DNA of 64,000 nucleotides, from assembly GCF_028682455.1 (NCBI RefSeq), contig NZ_JANHLD010000001.1:806001-870000 (forward strand), read 5' to 3'. The notes below the pieces were generated by a model, which did not search any database, was not told the origin of the DNA, and saw nothing but the letters and a program-made list of their open reading frames with translations. The stretch comes from Pseudomonas putida. GTDB lineage: Bacteria > Pseudomonadota > Gammaproteobacteria > Pseudomonadales > Pseudomonadaceae. Both the position numbers and the translations under genes were made by a program. Below, in pieces: positions 42,565-51,578 of this stretch (the stretch's first letter is position 1; each line of letters starts with the position of its first letter).

Positions 42565-43422
42565 TCAAGGCATAGGCGTTGAGAACTGCGGTGACACAGC
42601 GGGAAAAATTTTGCCTGGACGTGCGCTCATGGCCGGCTTCACAGGGGCGGCCGTGGCGTTCGGCAGCACTGCGGTGAGCGAGATGAAACCGCCCATCGCG
42701 ACAAACAGCGCAAAGGCACCGCGACGCATGCTCAGGTCGGACAGTTGCGGCGGAAAGCGCACATACAGCCAACTGGCGAGCATGGCGACCGGAATCGACA
42801 GCATGCCCAGCGAGATGACCTCGGCGCTTAGCTCCCCTTGCAGGACCTGCATGATCAAGCGGATCAATGACATGACGCCGGACAGCGCCAGCAAGCTGGT
42901 ACGGATGGCCTGAATGGACACCGGTTGACGATAATAGTGATAGATCAGCGGTGGCCCCGGTATGCTGAACATGCCGCCCATCAGGCCTCCGAGCAGGCCC
43001 ATCATGACGAAGCTCATGGGGCTTGAGCGGGATGGATGAGGCCGTGGTTTGATGAGCAGGGCGATACCGCCTGCCACGATCAGCCCACCCAGCAACAGTT
43101 GCAGCAGCGCGGTATGTTCTTCGCCCATTTTGCCAAGCAACCATAGGCCCAGCAGCGTGCCGGGTGCCAAGCCGATGAGGGTCTGGCAGAACGATGCCCG
43201 GTCAATGTGCCGCCAGTGGCGAGCGAGGGCGATGGCGATGCCGGGCAGGGCGACGATAGTGATGGTGGTGGCGACGATGGCGATGGGGGCCGCGTGGGTG
43301 AGTACGGCAATCGCCAGTACGATAATGCCCAGCGCGAACCCGGTGAACGCTTGCAGGTAGCTGCCAATGGCTACGGCGACAAGAATGATGAGGAGTGAGT
43401 GGAATTCCGGGTGTAGTTCCAT
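42565..43422 (-). CDS. TauE/SafE-family sulfite/organosulfur exporter
   Basis: A 285-residue membrane protein with eight or so helices. The family signature is in the first helix pair (SYLQAFTGFALGIIVLAIAVL) and again in the second half (GLLGGLMGGMFSIPGPPLIYHYY). TauE/SafE proteins export sulfite, sulfoacetate or related anions made in sulfonate and sulfate-ester catabolism. The gene is divergent from the GntR regulator, with the palindromic motif between them. The sulfur link fits the sulfatase of the locus. It could also transport another small anion. Confidence 0.83.
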   Translation of the reverse strand: MELHPEFHSLLIILVAVAIGSYLQAFTGFALGIIVLAIAVLTHAAPIAIVATTITIVALPGIAIALARHWRHIDRASFCQTLIGLAPGTLLGLWLLGKMGEEHTALLQLLLGGLIVAGGIALLIKPRPHPSRSSPMSFVMMGLLGGLMGGMFSIPGPPLIYHYYRQPVSIQAIRTSLLALSGVMSLIRLIMQVLQGELSAEVISLGMLSIPVAMLASWLYVRFPPQLSDLSMRRGAFALFVAMGGFISLTAVLPNATAAPVKPAMSARPGKIFPAVSPQFSTPMP

Positions 43423-43536
43423 GGATCATCCTGCCGGGATCGGCTGCTGTTCTTGCCGCTCGCGCGGGCGGTTGGCAGGGGGTCAGGTCGGGCAGACACG
43501 GTGGAGTATTTCCGGGTGTCATGAGCTATAATATAA

Positions 43537-43548
43537 AGCTATATAGCT
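43537..43548 (+). promoter_or_regulatory. Operator-like motif between TauE-type exporter and GntR regulator
   Basis: AGCTATATAGCT is a perfect palindrome, with TTTGG after it. AGCTATAATATAAAGCT overlaps it upstream (43524-43540). It lies between divergent genes, 55 bases before the regulator start, as an autoregulatory site would. Confidence 0.7.
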
Positions 43549-43602
43549 TTGGTCAATGTCTCTCTGGCAAAAGCGTCGGAGAGGTCTGAAGGAGTACAAA
43601 AA

Positions 43603-44376
43603 ATGTCTGAAGTAGAAACGGTCGATTTTTACGATCGTTACCAGCCACAGGAAGTGCTCGGCTTGCCCAAATACGCGCAACTGCGGGAAACCCTGCTGGC
43701 GGCAATCAATGACGGTTACTGGGGACCGGGTTCGCAGTTGCCCAATGAATCCACGCTGGCGGCCATTACCCCGTTCAGCCTGGGCACTGTGCAGAAGGCA
43801 TTGCGTGAGCTGGTTCAGGCCAAAGTGATTGTGCGCCGTCACGGACATGGCACTTTTGTGGCCGAGCGAGCGATGCCGATGATGTCGCCGATGCACCTGC
43901 GTTTCGAGGACGACGCCGGACAAGTCCTGCCGATCTATGCCGAAGTGGTTGGTCAGGAAACCGGCCTGGACGGCAAGGATTGGGCCGACAAGCTGGGCTC
44001 GAACGTGCGTAACGTGGTCAAGGTCGACCGGGTGTTTGCCGTGGATGAACTGTTTCACTGCTTCACCCACTTTTACATCGACAGCGATCGTTTCCCGGCA
44101 TTTGCCGAGGCGGAGCTGCTCGATTTTGCCGGTGCGAACTTCAAGGCGCTGCTGTTCAACCGCTACCACATCAGCATCGCCAGCCTCGACCAGAAGCTGC
44201 GCTGCGAACGTTTCCCGGACGAGGTCTGCCAGCAGTTGGCACTTGAAGAGGGCACGGTCGGCGCGGTGCTCGAATTTCACGCCATGGGCAACAATGGTCG
44301 ACCGCTGTATTACCAGGAAGCGTTCATTCCACCCAATGGCTATCGGCTGCGTCTGGACGCCAATCTGGAGCCTTGA
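43603..44376 (+). CDS. GntR-family transcriptional regulator with UTRA ligand domain
   Basis: A 257-residue regulator; the ATG at 43603 has AAGGAG nine bases upstream. The N-terminal winged helix is LPKYAQLRETLLAAINDGYWGPGSQLPNESTLAA and SLGTVQKALRELVQAKVIVRRHGHGTFV. The C-terminal half (PIYAEVVGQETG, RVFAVDELFHCFTHFYIDSDRFP, YYQEAFIPPNGYRLRL) is of the UTRA type, which binds a small ligand. GntR/UTRA proteins usually repress their own gene and neighbouring catabolic operons. The palindrome in front of this gene and of three other operons of the locus is the obvious candidate target. Confidence 0.88.
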   Translation: MSEVETVDFYDRYQPQEVLGLPKYAQLRETLLAAINDGYWGPGSQLPNESTLAAITPFSLGTVQKALRELVQAKVIVRRHGHGTFVAERAMPMMSPMHLRFEDDAGQVLPIYAEVVGQETGLDGKDWADKLGSNVRNVVKVDRVFAVDELFHCFTHFYIDSDRFPAFAEAELLDFAGANFKALLFNRYHISIASLDQKLRCERFPDEVCQQLALEEGTVGAVLEFHAMGNNGRPLYYQEAFIPPNGYRLRLDANLEP

Positions 44377-44617
44377 CCCCGTCGGAGTCTACATAGCGGG
44401 GCCGTCCCCTGGTCCCGGTTGAACGCACGCTTGCCTGTTATTGATGGGCGTTGCCGTGCGATCCCACCAAGACACGAATCGGTCTGCTGCAGGTTCACCA
44501 CAGCCTGCGGTAATACTGCCGATTCCGCAGAAAACAAACACATTTGACATGCACCCCGGGCGGGCGAATAGCGCTGGGCGTCTTCTGATGGATGGTGATA
44601 AATTTTCTATACCTTCT

Positions 44618-44636
44618 AAGCTATAGTGCTATATAG
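44618..44636 (+). promoter_or_regulatory. Operator-like motif upstream of the MFS transporter
   Basis: AAGCTATAGTGCTATATAGT contains two overlapping half-motifs (AGCTATAG and GCTATATAG). It lies about 250 bases before the transporter start and is a less perfect form of the motif at 43537. Confidence 0.5.
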
Positions 44637-44710
44637 TAATTCTGCGGTGCAAAACAACAACAATAAACTCGACTGGGGCCAAAGTACCTTCAGTCAGCCT
44701 GGAGAACGTC

Positions 44711-44827
44711 ATGTCTGTGCACACAACGTTTGCTGCTACCTTGAGTAATATCCTTTCCATGCCTGGATGTCCCCGCCCGCAAGACCGGACCTCATCCGAT
44801 CGCTACGTTTCAGATTGTTCCAGTTAA
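44711..44827 (+). CDS. Possible 38-residue leader peptide
   Basis: ATG at 44711 follows GGAG at ten bases and runs MSVHTTFAATLSNILSMPGC to a TAA at 44825. The stretch sits between the palindromic motif and the transporter, 60 bases before its start, where a leader peptide could act. There is no similarity to a known leader and it may be chance. Confidence 0.25.
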   Translation: MSVHTTFAATLSNILSMPGCPRPQDRTSSDRYVSDCSS

Positions 44828-44887
44828 TTCCACTTCGGCTCGCATCACGACGACCCGATGGTTTCAACATCAATTCTGAGGTGGGAT

Positions 44888-46204
44888 ATGGCTCGCTTTA
44901 AAAGTACCAAAACGCATGCCTGGGTCATCACGATCCTGCTGGCGGTGTTCATGGTGATCAACTTCATGGACAAGGCGATTCTCGGCATCGTCGCAGGTCC
45001 CCTGATGGCCGACCTGGGACTTTCTCCCGCTGAGTTCGGCATGATCGCCAGTAGCTTCTTTCTTCTATTCTCGTTGTCGGCCATCGGGTTCGGCTTTGTG
45101 GCCGAGCGGGTGTCATCCAAGAAGTTATTGCTGGTATGTGCCGGCATCTGGGGCGTGGCGCAATTTCCGCTGGCCTTCGTGGCCTCGGTACCGCTGCTGT
45201 ACTTTTCACGCATCCTGCTCGGCATGGGGGAGGGGCCGGCTTATCCGCTGGCGCTGCACGCCTGTTACAAGTGGTTCCCCAACGACAAGCGCAACTTGCC
45301 GTCCGCGGTGATCTTTCAGGGCGTCACTGCCGGACTGCTGATCTCCGGCCCGCTCCTGACGTTTGTCGTGGTGAAGTGGAGCTGGCATGCGGCGTTCATG
45401 GTGCTCGGTGTGGCCAGCCTCGTGTGGATGGCGCTGTGGACTTATTTCGGTGCCGAAGGCAAGGTCACTGAACAAGGCGCGGTGCAGGCCGATGGCGATG
45501 CGCCCCGTCTGCCTTACTGGGAGCTGATTACCGACAGAACCTTCCTGGCGAACATGCTGATGTACTGGACCAGCTATTGGATCTTCTCGGTGATGTTCAC
45601 CTGGGTACCGTCCTACATGGGCAAGGTGATGCATTACGACCCGACTGATGCCGGTTGGATGTTCATGGTGTTCACCGCGTTCAACATCCCGATCGTCCTT
45701 TGCGGCTCCTGGGTGTCCCAGCGTTTGCTGAAATCAGGGCTCGCCTCGAAGTATGCACGGGGTTGGCTGACCTCCTTGCTGGTGCTGATTGGCGGTGCGC
45801 TGATCCTGCTCGCGGTCTTTGCTGTGCACAATCCGCTGCTCAAGGTCATCCTGTTGGCGATCGGTTGCAACTTGCCGCAGATCACCTTCGTGCTGAGTTC
45901 GGCGATCGTTGCCGAAATTATGCCGGCCGGGCAGCGCTCCTCGATGATGTCCATCAACAGCGCCCTGGCCACCACTGGCGGCCTGGTCGCGCCCGCACTG
46001 ATGGGGGCTTTTATCCAGGGCTCCAACACACCTGCGCTGGGCTATGACAAGGGCTTCGTAGTCGCGGGCGCGCTGTGCATCGTCACCAGTGTCATCGGCT
46101 TGTTGCTCATCAATCCCGAAGCGAGCAAGCGCCGGTTCGCCCGGCTTATCGAAACCCGCCGGGCCCGTTCAGAGACCCGTTCCCGAAGCATTTTGGCCAA
46201 GTGA
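44888..46204 (+). CDS. MFS transporter, anion:cation symporter-like
   Basis: A 438-residue transporter of 12 predicted helices; the ATG at 44888 follows GAGGTGGG. The segment between helices 2 and 3 (GFGFVAERVSSKKLLLVCAG) and the pattern LLGMGEGPAYPLALHACYKWFP are typical of the ACS group, which imports organic anions such as hexuronates, phthalate or 4-hydroxyphenylacetate. It is probably the inner-membrane importer for the substrate of the locus, with the OprD porin for the outer membrane. Fe-S dehydrogenase gene follows after 157 bases on the same strand. Confidence 0.88.
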   Translation: MARFKSTKTHAWVITILLAVFMVINFMDKAILGIVAGPLMADLGLSPAEFGMIASSFFLLFSLSAIGFGFVAERVSSKKLLLVCAGIWGVAQFPLAFVASVPLLYFSRILLGMGEGPAYPLALHACYKWFPNDKRNLPSAVIFQGVTAGLLISGPLLTFVVVKWSWHAAFMVLGVASLVWMALWTYFGAEGKVTEQGAVQADGDAPRLPYWELITDRTFLANMLMYWTSYWIFSVMFTWVPSYMGKVMHYDPTDAGWMFMVFTAFNIPIVLCGSWVSQRLLKSGLASKYARGWLTSLLVLIGGALILLAVFAVHNPLLKVILLAIGCNLPQITFVLSSAIVAEIMPAGQRSSMMSINSALATTGGLVAPALMGAFIQGSNTPALGYDKGFVVAGALCIVTSVIGLLLINPEASKRRFARLIETRRARSETRSRSILAK

Positions 46205-46360
46205 CCGGGCCGTCAGCGGTCGCGCATGGCATCCGCTGACTCACCCCGTTTCTGCAACCAAAGCACAATCCGGCTGTTCTCTGTGGCTTCAGCCGTTTGA
46301 CCAGCCCCTGCGGCCTCGCACCCCCGAACTGGCCGCCGGGGTGATTGATGGAGACAAGCA

Positions 46361-49225
46361 ATGTTACCGGCGACTTTTACCACCGCTGTCGAGCGGCTGA
46401 TTCCCCGTGACCGGCGTTTCGATGACCCGCTTTCGACCCTCGCGTTCGGCACCGATGCCAGCTTTTACCGGCTTATTCCCCAGTTGGTGCTGCGGGTCGA
46501 ATCCGAGCACGAAGTGGTCGCGCTGCTCAAACTGGCCAATGCCGAGCGCGTGCCGGTGACCTTCCGCGCCGCCGGCACCAGCCTCTCTGGCCAGGCCATT
46601 TCCGATTCGGTATTGATCGTGCTTGGCGACCGTTGGAACCGCCGTGATATCCGTGGCAATGGCCAGCAGATCCGTCTGCAGCCCGGCGTCATCGGCGCCC
46701 AGGCCAATGCTGCACTGGCCCCTTTCAAACGCAAGATTGGTCCTGATCCTGCGTCGATCAACGCTGCCAAGATTGGTGGTATCGTCGCTAATAACTCCAG
46801 TGGCATGTGTTGCGGCACGGCCCAGAATACCTATCACACCCTCGCTGGCCTGCGCCTGGTGTTGGCCGACGGCACCGTACTAGACAGCGAAAGTCCATCC
46901 AGCATCGCCGCCTTCCGTGCCAGCCACGGCGAGCTGTTGCAGCAGCTCGCCGATTTGGGGCGCCAGACCCGAGCCAATCTGCCTTTGGCCGCCAGGATTC
47001 GCCACAAGTACCGACTGAAAAACACCACGGGCTTCTCGATCAACGCCCTGATCGATTTCGAGGACCCGCTGGATATTCTCAATCACCTGATGGTGGGTTG
47101 CGAAGGGACCCTGGGGTTCATCAGTGCGGTGACCTATGACACCGTGCCCGACCACCCGCACAAAGCCAGCGCGCTGATCGTCTTTCCCGACGTCGGCATC
47201 TGCTGCAAGGCCGTACCGGTGCTCAAACAACAGCCTGTCGCGGCTGTGGAGCTGCTTGATCGGCGCAGCCTGCGCTCGGTGGAGAACATGGCCGGTATGC
47301 CCCAGTGGGTGCGTGAATTGTCGGCGGGCGCCTGTGCCTTGTTGATTGAGTCGCGTGCGGCAACCGGTGCACTGCTGCAAGAGCAACTGGCGCAAGTCAT
47401 GGCCGCCATCGCGCATTTCCCGGTGGAGAAACAGGTTGACTTCAGTGATGACCCGCAGGTCTACAACCAGCTGTGGCGGATCCGCAAGGACACCTTCCCG
47501 GCAGTCGGTGCGGTGCGTCAGACGGGGACCACGGTGATCATCGAGGACGTGACCTTTCCTGTCGAACAGCTTGCCGAGGGCGTCAATCGACTGATCCAGC
47601 TATTCGACAAACATGGTTACGACGAAGCGATCATTTTCGGCCATGCCCTTGAAGGGAACCTGCATTTCGTCTTCACCCAGGGCTTCGATGACCCGCACCA
47701 GGTGGCCCGTTACGAGGCCTTCATGGGCGATGTGACCCAACTGGTGGCGGTGGAATACGGCGGTGCGCTCAAGGCCGAGCACGGCACCGGGCGTAATATG
47801 GCACCTTTCGTCGAGCTGGAATGGGGCACTGAAGCCTACCAGCTGATGTGGAAAATCAAGCGCCTGCTCGACCCTCGCGGCATCCTCAACCCCGATGTGG
47901 TGTTGTCCGAGGATCCTCACATTCACTTGAAAAACTTCAAGCCGATGCCGACGGCCGATGACATCGTGGACAAATGCATCGAATGTGGTTTCTGCGAACC
48001 GGTGTGCCCCTCCAACGGCCTGACGCTGACCCCGCGTCAACGCATTGTCATCTGGCGTGACATCCAGGCGCGCAAGCGTGCCGGCATCGATACTGCTGAA
48101 CTGGAGCGCGCCTACCAGCGCCATGGCCTTGATACCTGTGCGGCCACCGGCCTGTGTGGCCAGCGCTGTCCGGTGGGCATCAACACTGGTGATCTAGTCC
48201 GAAAACTGCGCGGCACCCGGGCCCACAGCCCCCGTGCGGCCAATTGGCTGGCCGAGCATTTCGCCTCGGCGGTGCAGGGCGCTCGCTTCACCTTGTACGT
48301 GGCCAATACGGCGCACCGGATGCTGGGCACTCCGTTGTTCGCCAAGACCACCGCGACCCTGACCCAGGTCAGCCAGGGCAAATTGCCCGAGTGGACGCCA
48401 GCGATGCCGCAGCCTGTGCAGCGTCTGCAGCTCCCTGAACCGGCCACTTCGGATGAACGTCCACGGGTGGTGTATCTGGCGGCCTGTGTGTCCCGTGTCA
48501 TGGGCCCGGCAGCCAGCGATCAGGAGCAGCAACCGCTGTTCGACAAAACCTGTGCCCTGCTGGAAAAAGCGGGCTACCAGGTGATTTTCCCGGACAACCT
48601 GGACGCGCTCTGCTGCGGCCAGCCTTTTGCCTCCAAGGGCTACGCGGAACAGGCCGAGTACAAACGCCAGGAAACCCGCGATGCCTTGCTCAAGGCCAGC
48701 CGCGGCGGGCTCGACCCGATCTATTGCGACACCAGCCCTTGCACCTTGCGGCTGATGCAGGACCTGGCCGATGAGCGACTCGAGATCCATGACCCAGTGC
48801 GCTTTATCCGCACCTATCTGCTCGACCGCCTGGAGTTCGAGCCCCAGGATGCACCGATCGCCGTGCATGTCACCTGCAGCACCCAGCACCTCGGCGAGGC
48901 CCAAGCCCTGATCGACATCGCCCGGCGCTGTTCCACGCAGGTAGTCATTCCCGAGGGTATTCATTGCTGCGGCTTCGCCGGCGACAAGGGCTTCACCACC
49001 CCGCAGTTGAACAGCCACGCTTTGCGTAGCCTCAAGGAGGCGGTGCAGTTTTGCGACGAAGGCATCTCCACCAGCCGTACGTGTGAGATCGGATTGTCTC
49101 GACACAGTGGCATCGACTACCACGGGCTGGTTTACCTCGTGGACAGAGTCAGCCGCCGTATACCTGCTGTTCGAGCTCAATTGTCACAGGCTGGAGAACG
49201 CATCTCAGAAGCTGTTGCTGAATGA
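46361..49225 (+). CDS. Large FAD- and Fe-S-binding dehydrogenase, D-2-hydroxyacid type
   Basis: A 954-residue cytoplasmic protein. The first half is an FAD-binding oxidase of the VAO type: VTFRAAGTSLSGQAISD, then ASINAAKIGGIVANNSSGMCCGT for the FAD, and VAVEYGGALKAEHGTGRNM in the cap. The second half has two 4Fe-4S motifs, CIECGFCEPVC and CAATGLCGQRC, and two CCG-type motifs (LCCGQPF, HCCGFAGDKGF). The arrangement is that of D-2-hydroxyglutarate or D-lactate dehydrogenases of this family. It would oxidise a D-2-hydroxy acid and pass electrons to quinone or cytochrome. The hydroxy acid in this pathway is unknown. A terminator follows. Confidence 0.85.
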   Translation: MLPATFTTAVERLIPRDRRFDDPLSTLAFGTDASFYRLIPQLVLRVESEHEVVALLKLANAERVPVTFRAAGTSLSGQAISDSVLIVLGDRWNRRDIRGNGQQIRLQPGVIGAQANAALAPFKRKIGPDPASINAAKIGGIVANNSSGMCCGTAQNTYHTLAGLRLVLADGTVLDSESPSSIAAFRASHGELLQQLADLGRQTRANLPLAARIRHKYRLKNTTGFSINALIDFEDPLDILNHLMVGCEGTLGFISAVTYDTVPDHPHKASALIVFPDVGICCKAVPVLKQQPVAAVELLDRRSLRSVENMAGMPQWVRELSAGACALLIESRAATGALLQEQLAQVMAAIAHFPVEKQVDFSDDPQVYNQLWRIRKDTFPAVGAVRQTGTTVIIEDVTFPVEQLAEGVNRLIQLFDKHGYDEAIIFGHALEGNLHFVFTQGFDDPHQVARYEAFMGDVTQLVAVEYGGALKAEHGTGRNMAPFVELEWGTEAYQLMWKIKRLLDPRGILNPDVVLSEDPHIHLKNFKPMPTADDIVDKCIECGFCEPVCPSNGLTLTPRQRIVIWRDIQARKRAGIDTAELERAYQRHGLDTCAATGLCGQRCPVGINTGDLVRKLRGTRAHSPRAANWLAEHFASAVQGARFTLYVANTAHRMLGTPLFAKTTATLTQVSQGKLPEWTPAMPQPVQRLQLPEPATSDERPRVVYLAACVSRVMGPAASDQEQQPLFDKTCALLEKAGYQVIFPDNLDALCCGQPFASKGYAEQAEYKRQETRDALLKASRGGLDPIYCDTSPCTLRLMQDLADERLEIHDPVRFIRTYLLDRLEFEPQDAPIAVHVTCSTQHLGEAQALIDIARRCSTQVVIPEGIHCCGFAGDKGFTTPQLNSHALRSLKEAVQFCDEGISTSRTCEIGLSRHSGIDYHGLVYLVDRVSRRIPAVRAQLSQAGERISEAVAE

Positions 49226-49320
49226 CCTAAAAACAGCTGGAAAACAAATCACCACAAATCTGTAATGTGTAATTGATCAACATACTCGCATTCTTAAACC
49301 TTCAGAGGCGAGGCTGGCAG

Positions 49321-49353
49321 GGAGACTCGGAGTAAATCCGAATGTCTCCTTTT
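49321..49353 (+). terminator. Rho-independent terminator at the end of the catabolic locus
   Basis: GGAGACTCGGA pairs with TCCGAATGTCTCC in an imperfect stem of about 10 pairs, followed by TTTT. In the remaining gap to 49564 only a GCTATGTAG at 49468 (near match to the locus motif) is noted. Confidence 0.7.
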
Positions 49354-49564
49354 GGCCGAAACGGTTGAAAAAGCCGGCCATGGTTTCAGCAGCTGGAAAG
49401 TATGCTTGCGAGATTGATATCTTTACTTTCTACTCCCCCGGCCCCAGCACAGCGCTCATCACAGATGGCTATGTAGATAAGGAACAACTGTTCTCTTGCG
49501 ACATGCAAAGCGAACTAGCCTGAATTGATGGAGGAGAGTTCTCCATCGCAGTGAGGGCGTTTCT

Positions 49565-51001
49565 ATGAGCACTGCATCCATCAATACCGATTATCTGGTG
49601 ATCGGCGCGGGGGCAACAGCGATGGCCTTCGTCGATACCTTGCTTGATGAGTCGGATGCGAGTGTGTTGATGGTGGATCGACATGCTCAGCCGGGTGGAC
49701 ACTGGAACGATGCCTACTCGTTTGTCCGGCTGCATCAACCCTCTGCTTTCTATGGCGTCAACTCCCGCGAGCTTGGCTCTGGTAGGAAGGACGAGTCCGA
49801 ATGGGGCGGTGGGATGTATGAGCTGGCCTCAGGCGCCGAGATTGTCAGTTATTTCGATCAATTGATGCATCAGCGATTCTTGCCTTCGGGTCGAGTGCAT
49901 TATTTTCCAATGCACAGCTACGAAGGGGATCGCACTGCGAATCATTGCATCACTTCCTTGCTCACCGGCGACAGTCGTGCTGTCCAGGTGCGCAGGAAGC
50001 TGGTGGACGCGACTATCGCCCAGACCGCCGTTCCTTCCACCCATGCCCCACGCTACCGGGTCGCTCCAGGTGTACGGTGTATCACGCCGAACGACTTGCC
50101 AAGGATCGGACAGCCTCCCTTGCGTTATGTTGTGGTGGGAGGAGGGAAGACCGGTATCGATGCCTGCCTGTGGCTACTGCAGAATGGCGTGGCGCCCAGC
50201 AGGATTCAATGGATCGTTCCAAACGCGTTCTGGCTGCTGGATCGCGCTAACGTCCAACCCGGGCAGGAAAACTTTGTTCGAACAATCGGTAGCCTTGTGA
50301 AGCAGTTCGACGCAATAGGCGCTGCTGATTCGATCTCTGACCTGTTCCTGAGGCTCGAAGGTGCCGGGGAACTGCTGCGCATAGATACGGCTGTCGAACC
50401 TAATGGTTTTCGTGGTGCAACCGTTTCACAAGGTGAATTACAGGCGCTACGGCGTATCAGCGATGTGGTGCGCCTGGGCCGGGTTCAGGCGATTGAATCC
50501 GATCGTGTAATCCTCGAAAGAGGCAGCTTAGCCGGAGATCCCGACGCCCTTTACATTGACTGCAGTGCGAGTGCTGTTCCAATCATTCCCGATGGAAGCG
50601 TGCATGCATTTGAAGGTAGTCGCATCAACTTGGTGACGGTCAGCAGTTACCAGATCTTGTTCAGTGCCGCACTCATCGCCTACGTAGAAAGCCACCTCGA
50701 CGATCAGGTACAGATGAATAGCCTATGTGGGGTTGTCCCTGCGCCACGTTCAGATGTGGACTGGATCAGAATGTGGGCTGTTTATCTTGGCAACCAGCGC
50801 CAGTGGAAGCACCACGCTGGATTGTCCAACTGGCTCGCCCAGTGCCATTTGCATCTGTTACCGGCGGTGTTGAAGAGCCTGCAGGAAGGAGATCCTGCAA
50901 AGCTGGCTGTGTTGAACCAATTTACCGCGGCTCGAAAAAGAGCCTTGGAAAATCTGCCCAGGCTTTTGCAGGAAGTAGCAGATTTATCTCGAAAATCCTG
51001 A
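49565..51001 (+). CDS. FAD/NAD(P)-binding flavoprotein oxidoreductase of unknown substrate
   Basis: A 478-residue protein with an N-terminal dinucleotide fold (YLVIGAGATAMAFVDTLLDE) and, at about 190, a second one with the pattern YVVVGGGKTGIDACLWLLQNG. The motif PGGHWNDAYSFVRLHQPSAFYGVN resembles flavin monooxygenase-like enzymes (FMO or Baeyer-Villiger type), but the full FMO signatures are not all clear. It stands alone between terminator and an opposite-strand gene. I call it a putative NAD(P)/FAD oxidoreductase and give no substrate. The start is the ATG at 49565. Confidence 0.75.
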   Translation: MSTASINTDYLVIGAGATAMAFVDTLLDESDASVLMVDRHAQPGGHWNDAYSFVRLHQPSAFYGVNSRELGSGRKDESEWGGGMYELASGAEIVSYFDQLMHQRFLPSGRVHYFPMHSYEGDRTANHCITSLLTGDSRAVQVRRKLVDATIAQTAVPSTHAPRYRVAPGVRCITPNDLPRIGQPPLRYVVVGGGKTGIDACLWLLQNGVAPSRIQWIVPNAFWLLDRANVQPGQENFVRTIGSLVKQFDAIGAADSISDLFLRLEGAGELLRIDTAVEPNGFRGATVSQGELQALRRISDVVRLGRVQAIESDRVILERGSLAGDPDALYIDCSASAVPIIPDGSVHAFEGSRINLVTVSSYQILFSAALIAYVESHLDDQVQMNSLCGVVPAPRSDVDWIRMWAVYLGNQRQWKHHAGLSNWLAQCHLHLLPAVLKSLQEGDPAKLAVLNQFTAARKRALENLPRLLQEVADLSRKS

Positions 51002-51008
51002 GCCTGAG

Positions 51009-51263
51009 CTACCGGCCCGGTTCGCGTCCAGTAAAACCTCTGGCAAGCTCAACGGCCGCAGTAATGGCTGCTCGAGCTTGCGGGCTGTTCTTCCAGCAGG
51101 TCGATCCCACCGCGGCCGACGCTTGAGCGAGGATGTCGCCGACATCCGACTTGCCCAGCTCGGCCAGCGAATCGATCCCCATCTGTTCAAGCCTGGTGAG
51201 GACGGTAGGGCCTACGCCTTTCAGTGCCAGCAGTGCCGTTCGCTCGTTCGGTGGAAATGGCAT
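51009..51263 (-). CDS. Small helix-hairpin-helix protein
   Basis: 84 residues. The core LLALKGVGPTVLTRLEQMGIDSLAELGKSDV is a helix-hairpin-helix with the GVG turn, then LEQMGIDSL, as in DNA-binding HhH units. The ribosome site AAGGAT lies before the start. Single-domain HhH proteins of this size are found in many Pseudomonas. The target is unknown. It ends eight bases from the preceding flavoprotein gene, tail to tail. Confidence 0.7.
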   Translation of the reverse strand: MPFPPNERTALLALKGVGPTVLTRLEQMGIDSLAELGKSDVGDILAQASAAVGSTCWKNSPQARAAITAAVELARGFTGREPGR

Positions 51264-51398
51264 CCTTGAAATCCTTTTCGGGTGCGAGAGTTCCTGGGAG
51301 CTTGCCCTAAGTCTGCGCGTGTCTCAACTAAACCGTTGAAAGGGCAGGCAAAGACCTTCGAACAGGCAACGGCCGCGGCACGGCACCTTATGCGTCTG

Positions 51399-51578
51399 TC
51401 AGACAGCTACAGCGGTCAGGTCGATGTTTCTGTCTTGAGTATCCATGATGAAGTGCAGCGGCATGTGCTCTGGCGTATCAAGGGTTGATACTTCGAAACC
51501 ACCCACGACCAGTGGCTGTCGAGCTTCCTGCTCAAGCGATTCCTGCGCCAGCCTTTTGACCATTCTCGCGTGGTTCAT
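51399..51578 (-). CDS. Short hypothetical protein, uncertain
   Basis: A possible 59-residue protein from the ATG at 51578 (MNHARMVKRLAQESLEQEARQ, VVGGFEVSTLDTPEHMPLHF). A longer frame starts at 51689. There is only a weak ribosome site. No family is recognised. A 68-codon frame on the other strand overlaps it (51282-51488), and I cannot tell which, if either, is real. Confidence 0.3.
   Translation of the reverse strand: MNHARMVKRLAQESLEQEARQPLVVGGFEVSTLDTPEHMPLHFIMDTQDRNIDLTAVAV

Larger units (their letters stand above)
44377..44887 (+). other. 510-base stretch upstream of the MFS gene, with operator-like motif and possible leader peptide
   Basis: No convincing gene of more than 60 codons. 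It holds the motif at 44618-44636 and a 38-codon frame at 44711-44827, both listed. A CTACATAGC at 44389-44397 is a partial, inverted match to the motif. The remainder shows nothing recognisable. Confidence 0.5.

Noticed and set aside
49468..49476. GCTATGTAG as a fifth GntR site
   Set aside because: Only half of the motif is present and the gene after it lies behind a terminator; kept only as a note.
51282..51488. 68-codon frame on the plus strand
   Set aside because: Overlaps a minus-strand candidate, has no good ribosome site and no family resemblance.
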